A stretch of 61,283 bases of DNA from Betaproteobacteria bacterium (GCA_009921265.1 RFYV01000012.1:1-61283), one strand, 5' to 3'; shown: positions 1 through 9,488, counted from the stretch's first letter. Numbers and translations are program-made. The notes: a model not told the origin generated them from the letters alone.

Positions 1-228
<228 letters not shown>

Positions 229-258
229 CAAACACACCGCCGGACGGGCAAAACCTTG

Positions 259-332
259 TGGAGCGGGAAGCGGGAATCGAACCCGCGTCATTAGCTTGGA
301 AGGCTAAGGTTCTACCATTGAACTACTCCCGC
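259..332 (-). tRNA. tRNA-Gly (anticodon TCC)
   Basis: 74 nt with encoded CCA. The acceptor stem is GCGGGAG/TTCCCGC, and the anticodon stem TTAGC/GCTAA encloses the loop CTTCCAA, so the anticodon is TCC. It is the middle member of the tRNA cluster upstream of tuf. Confidence 0.97.
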
Positions 333-388
333 ATCAGACCTCAAAGTCGTCACAGTTGAAAGTCACCCATGGCGCCACACAGCTTCGC

Positions 389-474
389 TGGTGGAGGAGG
401 CTGGATTCGAACCAGCGTAGGCGTAAGCCAACAGATTTACAGTCTGCCCCCTTTAGCCACTCGGGCACCCCTCC
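389..474 (-). tRNA. tRNA-Tyr (anticodon GTA)
   Basis: 86 nt with a long variable arm (class II tRNA) and encoded CCA. The acceptor stem is GGAGGGG/CCTCCTC, and the anticodon stem CAGAC/ATCTG holds the loop TGTAA, anticodon GTA. It is first in the tRNA-tuf transcript and starts about 13 nt downstream of a -10 box. Confidence 0.97.
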
Positions 475-486
475 GGCGAGCCTGAA

Positions 487-492
487 ATTGTA
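487..492 (-). promoter_or_regulatory. Extended -10 box for the tRNA-Tyr/Gly/Thr-tuf operon
   Basis: On the minus strand the sequence reads TGCTACAAT, an extended -10 element (TGn plus TACAAT). No good -35 at 17 nt is seen; TTGTTG lies 15 nt upstream. Transcription would begin near position 480, just before tRNA-Tyr. No other promoter-like signal is evident between ung and the tRNAs. Confidence 0.55.
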
Positions 493-559
493 GCAGATGT
501 TTATTGTCAACAACTGTCTGCAACTTAATGACGGCGCTAGTTTTTGAGCCTAAAAAGGC

Positions 560-1336
560 CTAAAGTCCCCAATCCATACTAATACCGCGACTGGCCAGCC
601 AACTTTGAGCCATTAAAAAGTGCCCGCAACCCAAAAAAGGCGTCGGCCCTCGACTCGCCGACAAAGGGGACGGGTGGTTGGATAAAAGCAATAAGGATTC
701 AGCCCCCGATTCGCGCGTTACCGACTCGATCTGCTCTTTTTTAGCCTGCGCATGGGCGCCCCACAGCATATAAATACAGGGCGATTTTCGTTGAGCAACC
801 GCTTGCAACAATGCATCGGTTAAATACTCCCACCCGTGTTTGGCATGGCTGGCAGGCAGTCCGTCTGCCACGGTAAGGCTCGCGTTCAGCAACAAAACGC
901 CTCGCTTGGCCCAAGCCACCAAAGATCCGTGATCGGGCACGGCTTGACCCAAATCTCTGGCCAATTCTTTGTGAATATTTTTGAGCGATCGGGGAACTGC
1001 AACACCTGGGGCCACAGAAAAAGCCAAACCCTCGGCTTGACCAGGCCCGTAATAGGGGTCTTGTCCCAAAATCACAACACTCACCTGATCGAGGGGCGTG
1101 AGTCTGAGTGCACGATACGGGTCAGGCGGATAAATCACTTCGCCGCTGTGATAGCGTTCTTTTAAAAAAAGATGCAATCCTTGACCATGATCGCTTTTCC
1201 AAAACGACTGCAACACATCGCGCCACTGCGGATACAAATCTGAACCACCATCCAATTGATGCATCCACTCGCCCGATGAAGGCGCGTCATACAAATTTAA
1301 ATTGTCATGGTATGCGGCCAAGTTATTTTGAATCAA
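560..1336 (-). CDS. ung: Uracil-DNA glycosylase (family 1)
   Basis: Removes uracil from DNA in base-excision repair. 258 aa, slightly longer than E. coli Ung (229 aa) because of an N-terminal extension of about 40 residues. The water-activating loop [10 protein letters not shown] sits at residues 91-100 with catalytic Asp93, and the Leu-loop [10 protein letters not shown] at about 221-230. The usual motif is GQDPYH; here the His is Tyr. The start used is TTG, whose bases overlap the trpC stop (TTGA), suggesting coupling; an ATG at codon 25 is an alternative. Last gene of the trp transcript. Confidence 0.95.
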   Translation of the reverse strand: MIQNNLAAYHDNLNLYDAPSSGEWMHQLDGGSDLYPQWRDVLQSFWKSDHGQGLHLFLKERYHSGEVIYPPDPYRALRLTPLDQVSVVILGQDPYYGPGQAEGLAFSVAPGVAVPRSLKNIHKELARDLGQAVPDHGSLVAWAKRGVLLLNASLTVADGLPASHAKHGWEYLTDALLQAVAQRKSPCIYMLWGAHAQAKKEQIESVTRESGAESLLLLSNHPSPLSASRGPTPFLGCGHFLMAQSWLASRGISMDWGL

Positions 1337-2130
1337 TCGTTGTCAAAAAACAATTGCGACAAAGCCACACCAGGGTCTGGTGCGCGCATAAAAGCCTCGC
1401 CGACCAAAAAGGCGTGGACGCCCGCGTCCCGCATCCGTTGCACATCACCGCGTTGCAAAATACCGCTTTCGGCAATGAGAATTTTGTCTTTAGAAATTTC
1501 TTTCATCAACGACAATGTGGTATCTAAAGACACTTCAAATGTGCGCAAGTTGCGATTATTGACGCCGAGCAATGGCGTTTTTAAACGCAAGGCGCGTTGC
1601 AATTCTTGCGCGTCATGCACCTCCACCAACACAGACATATCTAATGAATGTGCAATGGCCTCGAGTTCTTGCATCTGCGCATCGTCTAAACAAGCGGCGA
1701 TGAGCAAAACGCAATCGGCGCCTATGGCGCGCGACTCATAAATTTGGTAGGCATCAACCATAAAATCTTTTCGCAAGACGGGCAAATCACATGATGCACG
1801 CGCTTGCTTAAGATAATCAACACCGCCTTGAAAAAATTGTTTGTCGGTTAAAACGGATAAACAGGCCGCACCAAATTCTGCATAACTTTGCGCAATGTCT
1901 GCAGGAATAAATTCTTCGCGTAAAACACCTTTAGACGGACTGGCTTTTTTAATTTCTGCAATCACTCCAGGATCGCCTTGCGCTATTTTTTGTCGAATTG
2001 CCGCTTCAAAATCGCGCGTTAAAACGCGACTGAACGCATCATCGCGCATGGCAGATAAAGATTTTTTTTTAAGCGCTTGCGCAATTTCTTCACGCTTGAC
2101 CGCTACGATTTTTTGGAGGATGTCGCTCAT
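1333..2130 (-). CDS. trpC: Indole-3-glycerol phosphate synthase
   Basis: Converts CdRP to indole-3-glycerol phosphate, the fourth step of tryptophan synthesis. 265 aa from the chosen ATG ([16 protein letters not shown]), matching the usual single-domain TrpC; a longer reading back to 2175 would overlap trpD and adds a non-conserved arginine-rich start. The motif [13 protein letters not shown] at about 56-68 holds the catalytic lysine, followed by LRKDF and a late ESGI phosphate-binding turn. It is not fused to TrpF. It lies 16 nt after trpD. Confidence 0.97.
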   Translation of the reverse strand: MSDILQKIVAVKREEIAQALKKKSLSAMRDDAFSRVLTRDFEAAIRQKIAQGDPGVIAEIKKASPSKGVLREEFIPADIAQSYAEFGAACLSVLTDKQFFQGGVDYLKQARASCDLPVLRKDFMVDAYQIYESRAIGADCVLLIAACLDDAQMQELEAIAHSLDMSVLVEVHDAQELQRALRLKTPLLGVNNRNLRTFEVSLDTTLSLMKEISKDKILIAESGILQRGDVQRMRDAGVHAFLVGEAFMRAPDPGVALSQLFFDND

Positions 2131-2146
2131 GATGGTGGTGTGTGTG

Positions 2147-3178
2147 TCATGCCGCATGCGCAGCAGAAAACGCAATCAATTGCGTCATGCGTTTTTTGGC
2201 TTCGCCACTGTCAAGCGCTTTGCGCGCAAGAACGATGCCTTCAGCAATGGTGGTGCACACATTGGCCGCGTACAAAGCTACGCCTGCATTAAAAATAACA
2301 ATGTCAAGCGCCGCGCCTTTTTCGTTGTCCAAGACCGAGCGCAACATCGCACTCGACTGCTCGGGCGTTTCAACGCGTAATGCGCGATTGCTAACCATAG
2401 GTAAACCAAAGTCTTCGGGATGAATTTCGTATTCGGTGATTTCACCGTTGCGCAATTCGCCAACCAATGTGGAGGCGCCAAGTGACACCTCGTCCATGCC
2501 GTCGCGTCCATAAACAACCAACGCGTGTTCGGCCGCTAAGCGTTGCAAGGCGCGTACTTGAATGCCCACCAAATCGGGGTGAAACACACCCATCAAAATA
2601 TTAGGCGCAGATGCGGGGTTGGTGAGAGGGCCCAAAATATTAAAGATGGTGCGAACGCCTAATTCTTTTCGAACAGGCGCGACATTTTTCATGGCGGGAT
2701 GGTGATTGGGTGCAAACATAAAACCAATTCCAACTTCTTCAATGCATTGCGCAATGGCGTCGGGCTTGAGATTGATATTGATGCCCATGCTTTCTAAAAC
2801 ATCGGCACTACCGCTTTTGCTACTCACGCTGCGTCCACCGTGCTTGCTTACCTTGGCGCCAGCCGCCGCCACGACAAACATCGTGCAAGTTGAAATGTTG
2901 AATGTGTGCGAACCGTCTCCACCTGTACCCACAATATCAACCAAATGTTTTTTGTCGCGCACATGCACTTTGGTAGAAAACTCGCGCATCACTTGCGCTG
3001 CTGCGGTGATTTCACCGATGGTTTCTTTTTTAACACGAAGGCCTGTGATGATGGCCGCGGTCATCACCGGTGACAGTTCACCACTCATCAGCATGCGCAT
3101 AAGTGTGAGCATTTCATCGTGAAAAATTTCGCGGTGTTCGATGGTGCGTTGTAAGGCCTCGTTGGCTGTGATGGACAT
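2147..3178 (-). CDS. trpD: Anthranilate phosphoribosyltransferase
   Basis: Joins anthranilate to PRPP, the second step of tryptophan synthesis. 343 aa, normal family length. The PRPP-binding loop [15 protein letters not shown] occupies residues 83-97, and the second signature [18 protein letters not shown] follows. The ATG start has a GAGG ribosome-binding site 5 nt upstream. It stands alone, not fused to TrpG as in enterics, and is separated from trpG by a threonine aldolase gene. Confidence 0.97.
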   Translation of the reverse strand: MSITANEALQRTIEHREIFHDEMLTLMRMLMSGELSPVMTAAIITGLRVKKETIGEITAAAQVMREFSTKVHVRDKKHLVDIVGTGGDGSHTFNISTCTMFVVAAAGAKVSKHGGRSVSSKSGSADVLESMGININLKPDAIAQCIEEVGIGFMFAPNHHPAMKNVAPVRKELGVRTIFNILGPLTNPASAPNILMGVFHPDLVGIQVRALQRLAAEHALVVYGRDGMDEVSLGASTLVGELRNGEITEYEIHPEDFGLPMVSNRALRVETPEQSSAMLRSVLDNEKGAALDIVIFNAGVALYAANVCTTIAEGIVLARKALDSGEAKKRMTQLIAFSAAHAA

Positions 3179-3198
3179 GGTTTCCTCGTTGATTCAAT

Positions 3199-4248
3199 TC
3201 ATGCGTGAGATTTAAAAAATTGTTGGATGACACTGATGGCGTGCTCTATACCTTGTTGATTGACATCCAAATGCGTGACAAATCGCAATCGATACAAACC
3301 ATTGACCAATACTCCGTGGTCTTTTAAATAAGAAACAAATTGTGTGGCCAGAGGCTTGGCGTCACCCACCAAATCCACAAACAAAATATTGGTTTGTGGC
3401 GCTTCAAATTGCAAACCGTTAATGCCAGAAAAACCCTTGGCGAGATGTTGCATCAATGCGTGATCTTCTGTTAATCGGCCCACATGGTTGTCGATTGCAT
3501 GATGCGCCGCAGCGGCCAAAATGCCCGCTTGTCGCATGCCACCGCCCGCCATTTTGCGAACGCGATGCGCGCGATGAATCAATGCTTTGGATCCGCACAA
3601 TGCAGAACCCACAGGCGCGCCGAGTCCTTTGCTAAAACACACCGACACACTGTCAAAACATTGTGCAATGCGTTTGGCTTCATCGTTTGGTTTGGTTTTA
3701 TTAATGGTTGCTTGGGCAACTGCTGCGTTAAAAAGTCGCGCGCCGTCGAGATGACGCGACAAGCCTTTGCTTTTTGCAAATGCCGTTGCTAGTTGCAAAT
3801 AATCCATGGACAACACCTTGCCGCCCCATGTGTTTTCTAACGCTAGCATTTTGGTGATGGCGTAATGCGCATCATCGGGTTTGATCGCTGCTTCAATGTC
3901 TGCAATTGCAATCGAACCATCGGTTTGTTGCAAGATGGGTTGCGGTTGCACGCTGCCCATCACTGCAGCACCACCGCCTTCCCAGCGATAAGTGTGCGCC
4001 ATTTGACCGACCAAATATTCTTCACCGCGTTCGCAATGCGCAGCAATTGCACAAAAATTACTTTGCGTACCAGTGGGCATAAACAATGCCGCTTCAAAAC
4101 CTAATAGATCTGCAATGTGGTCTTGTAAAGCATTCACACTCGGATCATCACCCAACACATCGTCACCCACGGGCGCGTCAAACATCGCTTGACGCATAGC
4201 GGGTGTAGGCCTAGTTACCGTGTCACTGCGCAAATCAACGGTCATCAT
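3199..4248 (-). CDS. ltaE: Low-specificity L-threonine aldolase
   Basis: PLP enzyme that splits L-threonine or L-allo-threonine to glycine and acetaldehyde. 349 aa. The N-terminal DLRSDTVTRPTPAMR, the GDDVLGDDP loop, the histidine in HTYRWEGGG, and CFSKGLGAPVGSALCG with the PLP lysine are all characteristic of the beta-eliminating lyase fold. It begins 2 nt after the trpG stop and ends 20 nt before trpD, so it is almost certainly co-transcribed with the trp genes although it has no direct step in tryptophan synthesis. ATG-ATG start; either may be used. Confidence 0.93.
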   Translation of the reverse strand: MMTVDLRSDTVTRPTPAMRQAMFDAPVGDDVLGDDPSVNALQDHIADLLGFEAALFMPTGTQSNFCAIAAHCERGEEYLVGQMAHTYRWEGGGAAVMGSVQPQPILQQTDGSIAIADIEAAIKPDDAHYAITKMLALENTWGGKVLSMDYLQLATAFAKSKGLSRHLDGARLFNAAVAQATINKTKPNDEAKRIAQCFDSVSVCFSKGLGAPVGSALCGSKALIHRAHRVRKMAGGGMRQAGILAAAAHHAIDNHVGRLTEDHALMQHLAKGFSGINGLQFEAPQTNILFVDLVGDAKPLATQFVSYLKDHGVLVNGLYRLRFVTHLDVNQQGIEHAISVIQQFFKSHA

Positions 4249-4250
4249 TT

Positions 4251-4817
4251 TTATTGATCCAAAAAATTTTTGAGCAATGCGTGGCCGTGTTCGGTGAGAA
4301 TGGATTCGGGGTGAAACTGCACGCCCTCAATGGGCAACTGTTTGTGCCTCACACCCATGATCTCGCCGCCGTCGGTCCACGCGGTAATGTGCAAGAGCTC
4401 GGGACATGTCTCGCGCTCAATCGCTAACGAATGGTAGCGATTAACGGTGAACTGTGCAGGCAATTTGGCAAACACACCTTCTTGTGTGGTGTGAATCACG
4501 CTGGTTTTGCCGTGCATGATTTGCTTGGCTCGAATCACTTTGCCGCCAAACGCTTCGCCAATACTTTGATGGCCCAAACACACGCCCAAGATGGGCATCT
4601 TGCCCGCAAAGTGTTGAATTGCGGCGATAGAAACACCTGCAAGCGCTGGCGAACAAGGGCCGGGAGAGATTACCAAACGATCGGGCTTGCGCTGTGCAAT
4701 TTCTTCGATGGTGATTTTGTCGTTGCGAAAAACTTCAACTTGCGCGCCAAGCTCGCCAAAATATTGAACAATGTTGTATGTGAATGAATCGTAGTTGTCG
4801 ATCATGAGGAGCTTCAT
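4251..4817 (-). CDS. trpG: Anthranilate synthase component II (glutamine amidotransferase)
   Basis: Class I glutamine amidotransferase that supplies ammonia to TrpE; may also serve 4-amino-4-deoxychorismate synthase, as in many bacteria with one such gene (known of the family, not shown here). 188 aa. The oxyanion motif SPGPCSP is at 51-57, the nucleophile Cys80 lies in GVCLGHQ, and His169/Glu171 in [10 protein letters not shown]. It overlaps trpE by 4 nt (ATGA), consistent with coupled synthesis of the two subunits. Confidence 0.97.
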   Translation of the reverse strand: MKLLMIDNYDSFTYNIVQYFGELGAQVEVFRNDKITIEEIAQRKPDRLVISPGPCSPALAGVSIAAIQHFAGKMPILGVCLGHQSIGEAFGGKVIRAKQIMHGKTSVIHTTQEGVFAKLPAQFTVNRYHSLAIERETCPELLHITAWTDGGEIMGVRHKQLPIEGVQFHPESILTEHGHALLKNFLDQ

Positions 4818-6313
4818 TCCAAACCCTCCTCAACCAATTCGCTGGCACGCAGCAATGCGCGCGCTTTGTGTTCGGTTTCGCGCCATTCCATTTCTGCAAC
4901 AGAGTCTGCAACAACACCTGCTGCAGCTTGCACATACAAGGTTTCATTTTTGATGATGCCTGTGCGAATCGCGATGGCCACATCCATATCGCCCGCAAAA
5001 CTCAAATAACCACACGCGCCGCCATAAATGCCTCGCTTAGTGGGTTCGAGTTGATCGATCAACTCCATAGCGTGCACTTTAGGAGCACCCGTGAGTGTGC
5101 CAGCAGGAAATGTAGCGCGCAACACATCCATCGACGTCATACCGTCTTGAAGAATACCTTCGACGTTACTAACAATGTGCATCACATGCGAATAACGCTC
5201 AACAACAAATGACTCGGTTACTTTGACGCTACCTGTTTTGGCGATGCGACCAATGTCGTTGCGAGCCAAATCAATCAACATCACATGCTCAGCGCGTTCT
5301 TTGGGATCGTTGATGAGTTCTTTTTCGGTGGCCACATCTTGTTCGGGCGTAGAGCCGCGAGGACGTGTTCCTGCCAATGGGCGAATGGTGATTTTTTGTC
5401 CCTCGGATGTAGACTCTTGTCGGACCAAGATTTCGGGAGACGCGCCCACCACATGAAAGTCACCCATGTTGTAGTAATACATGTAAGGACTCGGATTGAG
5501 TGAACGCAATGCACGATACAACGACAGTGGACTTTCGGTGAATTTTTTTTTGATGCGTTGCCCCACTTGCACTTGCATAAAGTCGCCCGCTTCAATCAAT
5601 TCTTTGGCGCGATCAACAGCGCGAATGTAATCGGCCTTGGCATATTCACGTTCAACAGGATGCGTTTGTGTAGCGCGAATCACAGGTGCACTTACCGAAT
5701 ATTTGAGCATGTCTTTGAGTTCGCGCAATCTTTTTTTGCCGTTGGTGTAGGACTCTGGCGCGCTTGAATCGGCATAAACAATCAAATACAACTTGCCTGA
5801 TAAATTGTCGATAACGGCGAGTTCTTCGCATTGCAACAACATGATGTCTGGACAACCCAAGGTGTCGGGTGGACAAGAGTTTTCTAATTTTTTTTCGATG
5901 TATCGAACGGTGTCATAACCAAAATAACCCGCTAAGCCACCACAAAAACGAGGAAGTCCTGGTCGCAATGCAACTTTGAATCGCTTTTGGTATTGTGAGA
6001 TGACGTCTAATGGATTGCCCAATAGAGTTTCAGTGACAACGCTGTCTTTGACGACTTCAGTTTTGGCCTGCTCGCCAAAGCCCGTGCTTTTGAGAAAAGT
6101 GCGCGCTGGCAAACCGATGAAGCTGTATCGACCAAAGCGCTCACCACCCACGACCGACTCAAGCAAGAAACTGAACTTGCCGCCGTCTTTAGAGAATGCG
6201 AGTTTGAGGTAGAGCGACAGCGGAGTTTCTAAATCGGCAAATGCTTCTGCGATGAGGGGAATACGGTTGTAGCCTTGAGAAGCTAGGCTTTTGAATTCGA
6301 GTTCGGTGATCAA
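4814..6313 (-). CDS. trpE: Anthranilate synthase component I
   Basis: Makes anthranilate from chorismate, the committed step of tryptophan synthesis. 499 aa. The feedback site LLES, which binds tryptophan in the family, is at residues 50-53; the chorismate-binding core includes [19 protein letters not shown] and the ending [10 protein letters not shown]. The start chosen is TTG (then ATC ACC GAA), with GGAGG exactly 7 nt upstream and the family N-terminus TELEFKSL. First structural gene of the trp operon, behind a leader with attenuation features. Confidence 0.97.
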   Translation of the reverse strand: MITELEFKSLASQGYNRIPLIAEAFADLETPLSLYLKLAFSKDGGKFSFLLESVVGGERFGRYSFIGLPARTFLKSTGFGEQAKTEVVKDSVVTETLLGNPLDVISQYQKRFKVALRPGLPRFCGGLAGYFGYDTVRYIEKKLENSCPPDTLGCPDIMLLQCEELAVIDNLSGKLYLIVYADSSAPESYTNGKKRLRELKDMLKYSVSAPVIRATQTHPVEREYAKADYIRAVDRAKELIEAGDFMQVQVGQRIKKKFTESPLSLYRALRSLNPSPYMYYYNMGDFHVVGASPEILVRQESTSEGQKITIRPLAGTRPRGSTPEQDVATEKELINDPKERAEHVMLIDLARNDIGRIAKTGSVKVTESFVVERYSHVMHIVSNVEGILQDGMTSMDVLRATFPAGTLTGAPKVHAMELIDQLEPTKRGIYGGACGYLSFAGDMDVAIAIRTGIIKNETLYVQAAAGVVADSVAEMEWRETEHKARALLRASELVEEGLE

Positions 6314-6320
6314 GGGAGAG

Positions 6321-6391
6321 CCTCCACAGCTCGGCCCGTTAAGGGGCTTTGAATCTTAAAAATGGCCCGCAAGGAGCCGCCTAGTGGGAGG
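6321..6391 (-). promoter_or_regulatory. Candidate trp attenuator and masking element for the trpE ribosome-binding site
   Basis: In the transcript, GGCTC (6378-6374) can pair with GGGCC (6368-6364) around a 5-nt loop, followed by A and five T, a short intrinsic-terminator shape. Separately, CCTCCCAC (6391-6384) can pair with GTGGAGG (6327-6321), which contains the trpE ribosome-binding site, with one bulged C. Both elements lie between the end of the Trp-rich leader ORF and trpE. The stems are short and no fold was computed. Confidence 0.45.
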
Positions 6392-6404
6392 TTGGTGTGA
6401 CTGT

Positions 6405-6500
6405 TTAAATAACGGCCGCAACAACCGAGTGCTGCCAAGGACGCCAAGGCCAGGCTCCCCGGTCGCTGCAACCTGTGATGGTGGTGCGGTGAACAAACAT
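6405..6500 (-). CDS. trpL: Probable trp operon leader peptide
   Basis: A 31-codon ORF beginning ATG-TTT-GTT and ending at TAA. Residues 17-22 read W-P-W-R-P-W: three tryptophans within six codons, in a non-coding stretch 91 nt upstream of trpE. That is the hallmark of a translation-dependent attenuator. A -10 box TGCTACACT ends 6 nt before the ATG, so the transcript would begin at or very near the start codon, and no ribosome-binding site is present; this resembles the leaderless trpL described for Sinorhizobium. An in-frame upstream extension exists but would need weak starts. Confidence 0.7.
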   Translation of the reverse strand: MFVHRTTITGCSDRGAWPWRPWQHSVVAAVI

Positions 6501-6506
6501 GGACGT

Positions 6507-6512
6507 AGTGTA
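6507..6512 (-). promoter_or_regulatory. Extended -10 box for the trp operon
   Basis: Minus-strand TGCTACACT, an extended -10 motif closely similar to the TGCTACAAT found before the tRNA-tuf operon at 487-492. The -35 region is poor (ACTTTA at 17 nt). Predicted transcription start falls near 6500, the first base of the leader ORF. Confidence 0.5.
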
Positions 6513-6882
6513 GCAAATGGTGGAGGGAATAAAGTTACCCACCGCCGGGCAAGTCATCACCAGAGTCCCACCCTGCGAACCCAAGGTCAGTTGGTGAATT
6601 TCTTGTCCGGCAAATATATGTGTTCGCAAATCTTTTAATACCTCTTGAATACCGCCAACCCTCTTGCTTTGAGATGCGCTTTGAATGAATCAAATATAAA
6701 AGTTCTTGACATACTGTGTGTGAGTTTTGTTTTCAAAAGAATGTATCACAACAAATATTTTTTACTAATAATAAAAATTCGGATTGATAAAATTAACAAT
6801 GTTGTTGAATTTGTATTTTTTAATTTTTTGACTTCAATAAACAACATTAATTATTTTTCATTGACTCAAAAAATAATTGCTC
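6513..6882. other. Intergenic stretch between the trp promoter and rpe
   Basis: About 370 bases without a supported gene. The first part (to about 6640) has ordinary composition; 6640-6882 is strikingly AT-rich. It contains the inverted repeats AATTATTTTT/AAAAATAATT (6849-6858 and 6869-6878) next to the rpe stop and AATGTTGTT/AACAACATT (6798-6806 and 6840-6848). ORFs crossing it have no recognisable family and overlap rpe out of frame. Confidence 0.6.
6849..6878. terminator. AT-only hairpin after rpe (possible terminator)
   Basis: Perfect 10-bp inverted repeat AATTATTTTT/AAAAATAATT with a 10-nt loop, starting 5 nt downstream of the rpe stop. Its arms are entirely A/T, so the stem is weak, but U-rich on either strand. 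It may end rpe transcription; low thermal stability makes this uncertain. Confidence 0.35.
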
Positions 6883-7563
6883 TTATGCCAACGCTTTTCT
6901 CATCGCTTGAATCACGTTGGCGTAATTGTCTTTTCCAAAAATAGCGCTGCCTGCAACAAACGTATCGGCACCCGCATCAGCTGCGCGACGAATATTATCT
7001 GCTTTGATGCCACCATCAACTTCTAATCGAATATCTCTTCCGCACGCGTTAATTCTTTTTTTGGCGTCTTCTAGTTTTCGCAGCGCTGAATCAATAAAAC
7101 TTTGACCTCCAAAGCCGGGGTTCACGCTCATGATCAAAATCAAATCGATGTCGTCAATCGTCCAATCCAATACATCCAAGGGTTGTGCAGGATTAAATAC
7201 GAGGCCCACTTTGCATCCTTTGGCCTTGATGGCTTGAATACTGCGATGCACATGTGCGCTCGCGTCGGTATGAAAACTCACCCAATCGGCACCTGCGTCC
7301 ATGAATGCACTAGCCAAATCGTCAACCGGGTCGACCATCAAATGCACGTCAATCGGAACGGCCACGCCTTGCGCAGTTTTGGCATGCGGTTTGAGCGCTT
7401 GGCAAATCATCGGGCCAAATGTGAGATTGGGTACGTAATGGTTATCCATCACATCAAAGTGGATCCAATCGGCACCAGCGGCAATGACATTGCGAACTTC
7501 ATCACCGAGGCGGGCGAAGTCGGCCGATAAGATAGACGGGGCAATTCGGTAGGTGGGCTTCAT
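6883..7563 (-). CDS. rpe: Ribulose-phosphate 3-epimerase
   Basis: Interconverts ribulose-5-phosphate and xylulose-5-phosphate in the pentose phosphate pathway. 226 aa, a TIM barrel of standard length. Seen: the start [16 protein letters not shown], the metal/substrate segments [17 protein letters not shown] and [18 protein letters not shown], and the phosphate-binding EVDGGIK...[16 protein letters not shown]. It is divergent from apaG, with 66 nt between the starts. Confidence 0.97.
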   Translation of the reverse strand: MKPTYRIAPSILSADFARLGDEVRNVIAAGADWIHFDVMDNHYVPNLTFGPMICQALKPHAKTAQGVAVPIDVHLMVDPVDDLASAFMDAGADWVSFHTDASAHVHRSIQAIKAKGCKVGLVFNPAQPLDVLDWTIDDIDLILIMSVNPGFGGQSFIDSALRKLEDAKKRINACGRDIRLEVDGGIKADNIRRAADAGADTFVAGSAIFGKDNYANVIQAMRKALA

Positions 7564-7629
7564 AGGACGTCATTATGGTGTCAGAATGCGCTTTTGAACT
7601 TACCATTGACGCAATTTTCACAACGACTC

Positions 7630-8019
7630 ATGCCAACCTACCGTTTTCAAGTGGATGTCAGCCCACAATACCAGCCCGAACAGTCCTCGCCAGCGGATCA
7701 AATGTATGTTTTCGCCTACAGCATCACCATTAAAAACACGGGCACGATTGCCGCGCAACTCATCTCGCGCACATGGCACGTCAACGACGCCAACGGCGTG
7801 TACGAAAAAGTACGGGGCTTGGGCGTTGTGGGTCATCAACCCTTACTACAACCGGGGCAGTCTTTTGAATACAGCAGTGGCACGCGGCTGCGAACACCCA
7901 CAGGCACCATGCACGGAATTTATTTTTGTGTGGCCACCGATGGCGAAAAATTTGACGTCGACATCCCTATGTTTGTGTTGGATGCACTGAGCGACGCAGG
8001 CCCTCGCAACATTCACTAG
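7630..8019 (+). CDS. apaG: ApaG family protein
   Basis: 129 aa from the ATG reading MPTYRFQVDVSPQY. A TTG 12 codons upstream is open but not conserved. ApaG is a small fibronectin-type beta-sandwich protein; its biochemical role is unsettled, with Co/Mg resistance phenotypes reported in enterics. Seen: SRTWHVNDANG, the turn VGHQPLLQPGQSFEYSSG and TPTGTMHGIYFC, all family signatures. It heads the thiL-pgpA-pncC transcript with 15 nt to thiL. Confidence 0.93.
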   Translation: MPTYRFQVDVSPQYQPEQSSPADQMYVFAYSITIKNTGTIAAQLISRTWHVNDANGVYEKVRGLGVVGHQPLLQPGQSFEYSSGTRLRTPTGTMHGIYFCVATDGEKFDVDIPMFVLDALSDAGPRNIH

Positions 8020-8034
8020 CTCTTAACGCACACC

Positions 8035-9000
8035 ATGGGTGAATTTGATCTCATCGCTCGTTTTTTTCACCGCCCTGCGCGCAACGCGGTGATGGGTGTG
8101 GGAGACGATTGCGCTTTGTGGCAACCAACACCCGGTATGCAATTGGCCATATCGAGTGATATGTTGGTTGAAGGTCGCCATTTTTTATCCACCCTTGATG
8201 CACGGTGTTTGGGACACAAAGCATTAGCAGTTAACCTCAGTGATTTAGCCGCTTGTGGTGCCAAGCCTTGTGCATTCACATTGGCGTTGGCTTTGCCTCG
8301 CTTGGATGAATCATGGTTGGATCATTTTTCTCACGGACTGTTTGATTTGGCTGACGCGCACAACATCGAATTAATCGGTGGCGACACGACGCAGGGTCCA
8401 TTGAATATTTGCATCACCGTGATGGGCGAAGTGCCACCAGGGGACGCTTTGCTGCGTCACACCGCACAAGCAGGCGATCAAATTTATGTGAGCGGCACGG
8501 TAGGTGACGCGCGTTTGGCATTAGAAGTGTTTCGAGGTCATCATGCATTGGATGCAGATGCGATGACGCGTGCACGCGAGCGAATGGAGAAGCCAACGCC
8601 TCGCGTTGCTTTGGGTATTGCTTTGCGCGGTGTTGCTAATGCATGTATCGATATCAGCGATGGATTGCTCGGTGATTTGGGACATATGTTGAAGCGCTCG
8701 AATGTGGGCGCCATCATTGGCACCGATTGGATTGAAGAGAGTCCTGCAATAAGTGCAGACATGCAAGAACTTACATTGAACAAACGCATGGAGTTTGCAC
8801 TGGCAGGCGGTGACGATTACGAGTTGTTGTTTACCGCTCCTGCTGATCAACACGAATGGGTGATGCAAGCCGCAAGCGACACGGACACCCCCGTCACACT
8901 CATCGGTGAAATCACGTACAAGTTGGGTTTAAACATTATTGACGCGCAAGGCGTTGCCATTTCTCGTCGCTTTGCTTCTTTCAATCACTTTTCATCATGA
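8035..9000 (+). CDS. thiL: Thiamine-monophosphate kinase
   Basis: Phosphorylates thiamine monophosphate to the active cofactor thiamine diphosphate. 321 aa. N-terminal MGEFDLIARFF, VGDDCALW (metal/ATP binding), ISSDMLVEGRHF, GHKALAVNLSDLAACGAKP and the later CIDISDGLLGDLGHML and LAGGDDYELLFT are diagnostic for ThiL within the PurM/AIR synthase-like fold. It overlaps pgpA by 4 nt. Confidence 0.97.
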   Translation: MGEFDLIARFFHRPARNAVMGVGDDCALWQPTPGMQLAISSDMLVEGRHFLSTLDARCLGHKALAVNLSDLAACGAKPCAFTLALALPRLDESWLDHFSHGLFDLADAHNIELIGGDTTQGPLNICITVMGEVPPGDALLRHTAQAGDQIYVSGTVGDARLALEVFRGHHALDADAMTRARERMEKPTPRVALGIALRGVANACIDISDGLLGDLGHMLKRSNVGAIIGTDWIEESPAISADMQELTLNKRMEFALAGGDDYELLFTAPADQHEWVMQAASDTDTPVTLIGEITYKLGLNIIDAQGVAISRRFASFNHFSS

Positions 9001-9488
9001 TCAATCGCCGCTTTGTCACCTCTCACCCTGCGCATTTGATTGCATTGGGTTTTGGTTCGGGCTTGAGTCAATTCGCACCAGGTACTGCGGGCACCTTGTG
9101 GGCGTGGGTTTCTTTTTTGGTGATGCAATTGTTTTTATCAACCACGCAATTGGCGTGTGTGATTGTTGTTGCAACTTTTGTGGGGTGGTGGGCTTGTACC
9201 AAAACAGCAGCGAATCTCATCGACAAAGATCCAGGCGTGATTGTGATCGATGAAATTGTTGCGTTTTGGTTGATCCTATTGTTTTGGATGCCTGCAGGGT
9301 TTTGGGCACAGTTTGCAGCGTTTGTGATTTTTAGAATTTTGGATGCGGCAAAGCCAGGCCCCGTGGGTTGGGCCGATCGGTATTTTCATGGATGGGGATG
9401 GCGCGGTGGTTGGGGCATCATGTTTGATGATTTGGTCGCCGCTTTTTGTACGCTTTTAATTTTGTCTTTGTGGCAGGCAACACGATGA
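8997..9488 (+). CDS. pgpA: Phosphatidylglycerophosphatase A
   Basis: Inner-membrane phosphatase making phosphatidylglycerol from phosphatidylglycerophosphate. 163 aa with about four hydrophobic segments. Seen: FGSGLSQFAPGTAGTLWA near the N-terminus, the acidic DPGVIVIDEIVAFW and KPGPVGWADRYFHGWGWRGG, and FDDLVAAF near the C-terminus, matching PgpA motifs. The thiL-pgpA neighbourhood is widely conserved. The start overlaps thiL (ATGA) and the stop overlaps pncC (ATGA). Confidence 0.95.
   Translation: MINRRFVTSHPAHLIALGFGSGLSQFAPGTAGTLWAWVSFLVMQLFLSTTQLACVIVVATFVGWWACTKTAANLIDKDPGVIVIDEIVAFWLILLFWMPAGFWAQFAAFVIFRILDAAKPGPVGWADRYFHGWGWRGGWGIMFDDLVAAFCTLLILSLWQATR

Noticed and set aside
6645..6944. 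99-codon plus-strand ORF in the AT-rich gap and rpe end
   Set aside because: Amino-acid make-up is that of random AT-rich DNA (N, I, F, K), no ribosome-binding site, and it overlaps the well-supported rpe end on the other strand.
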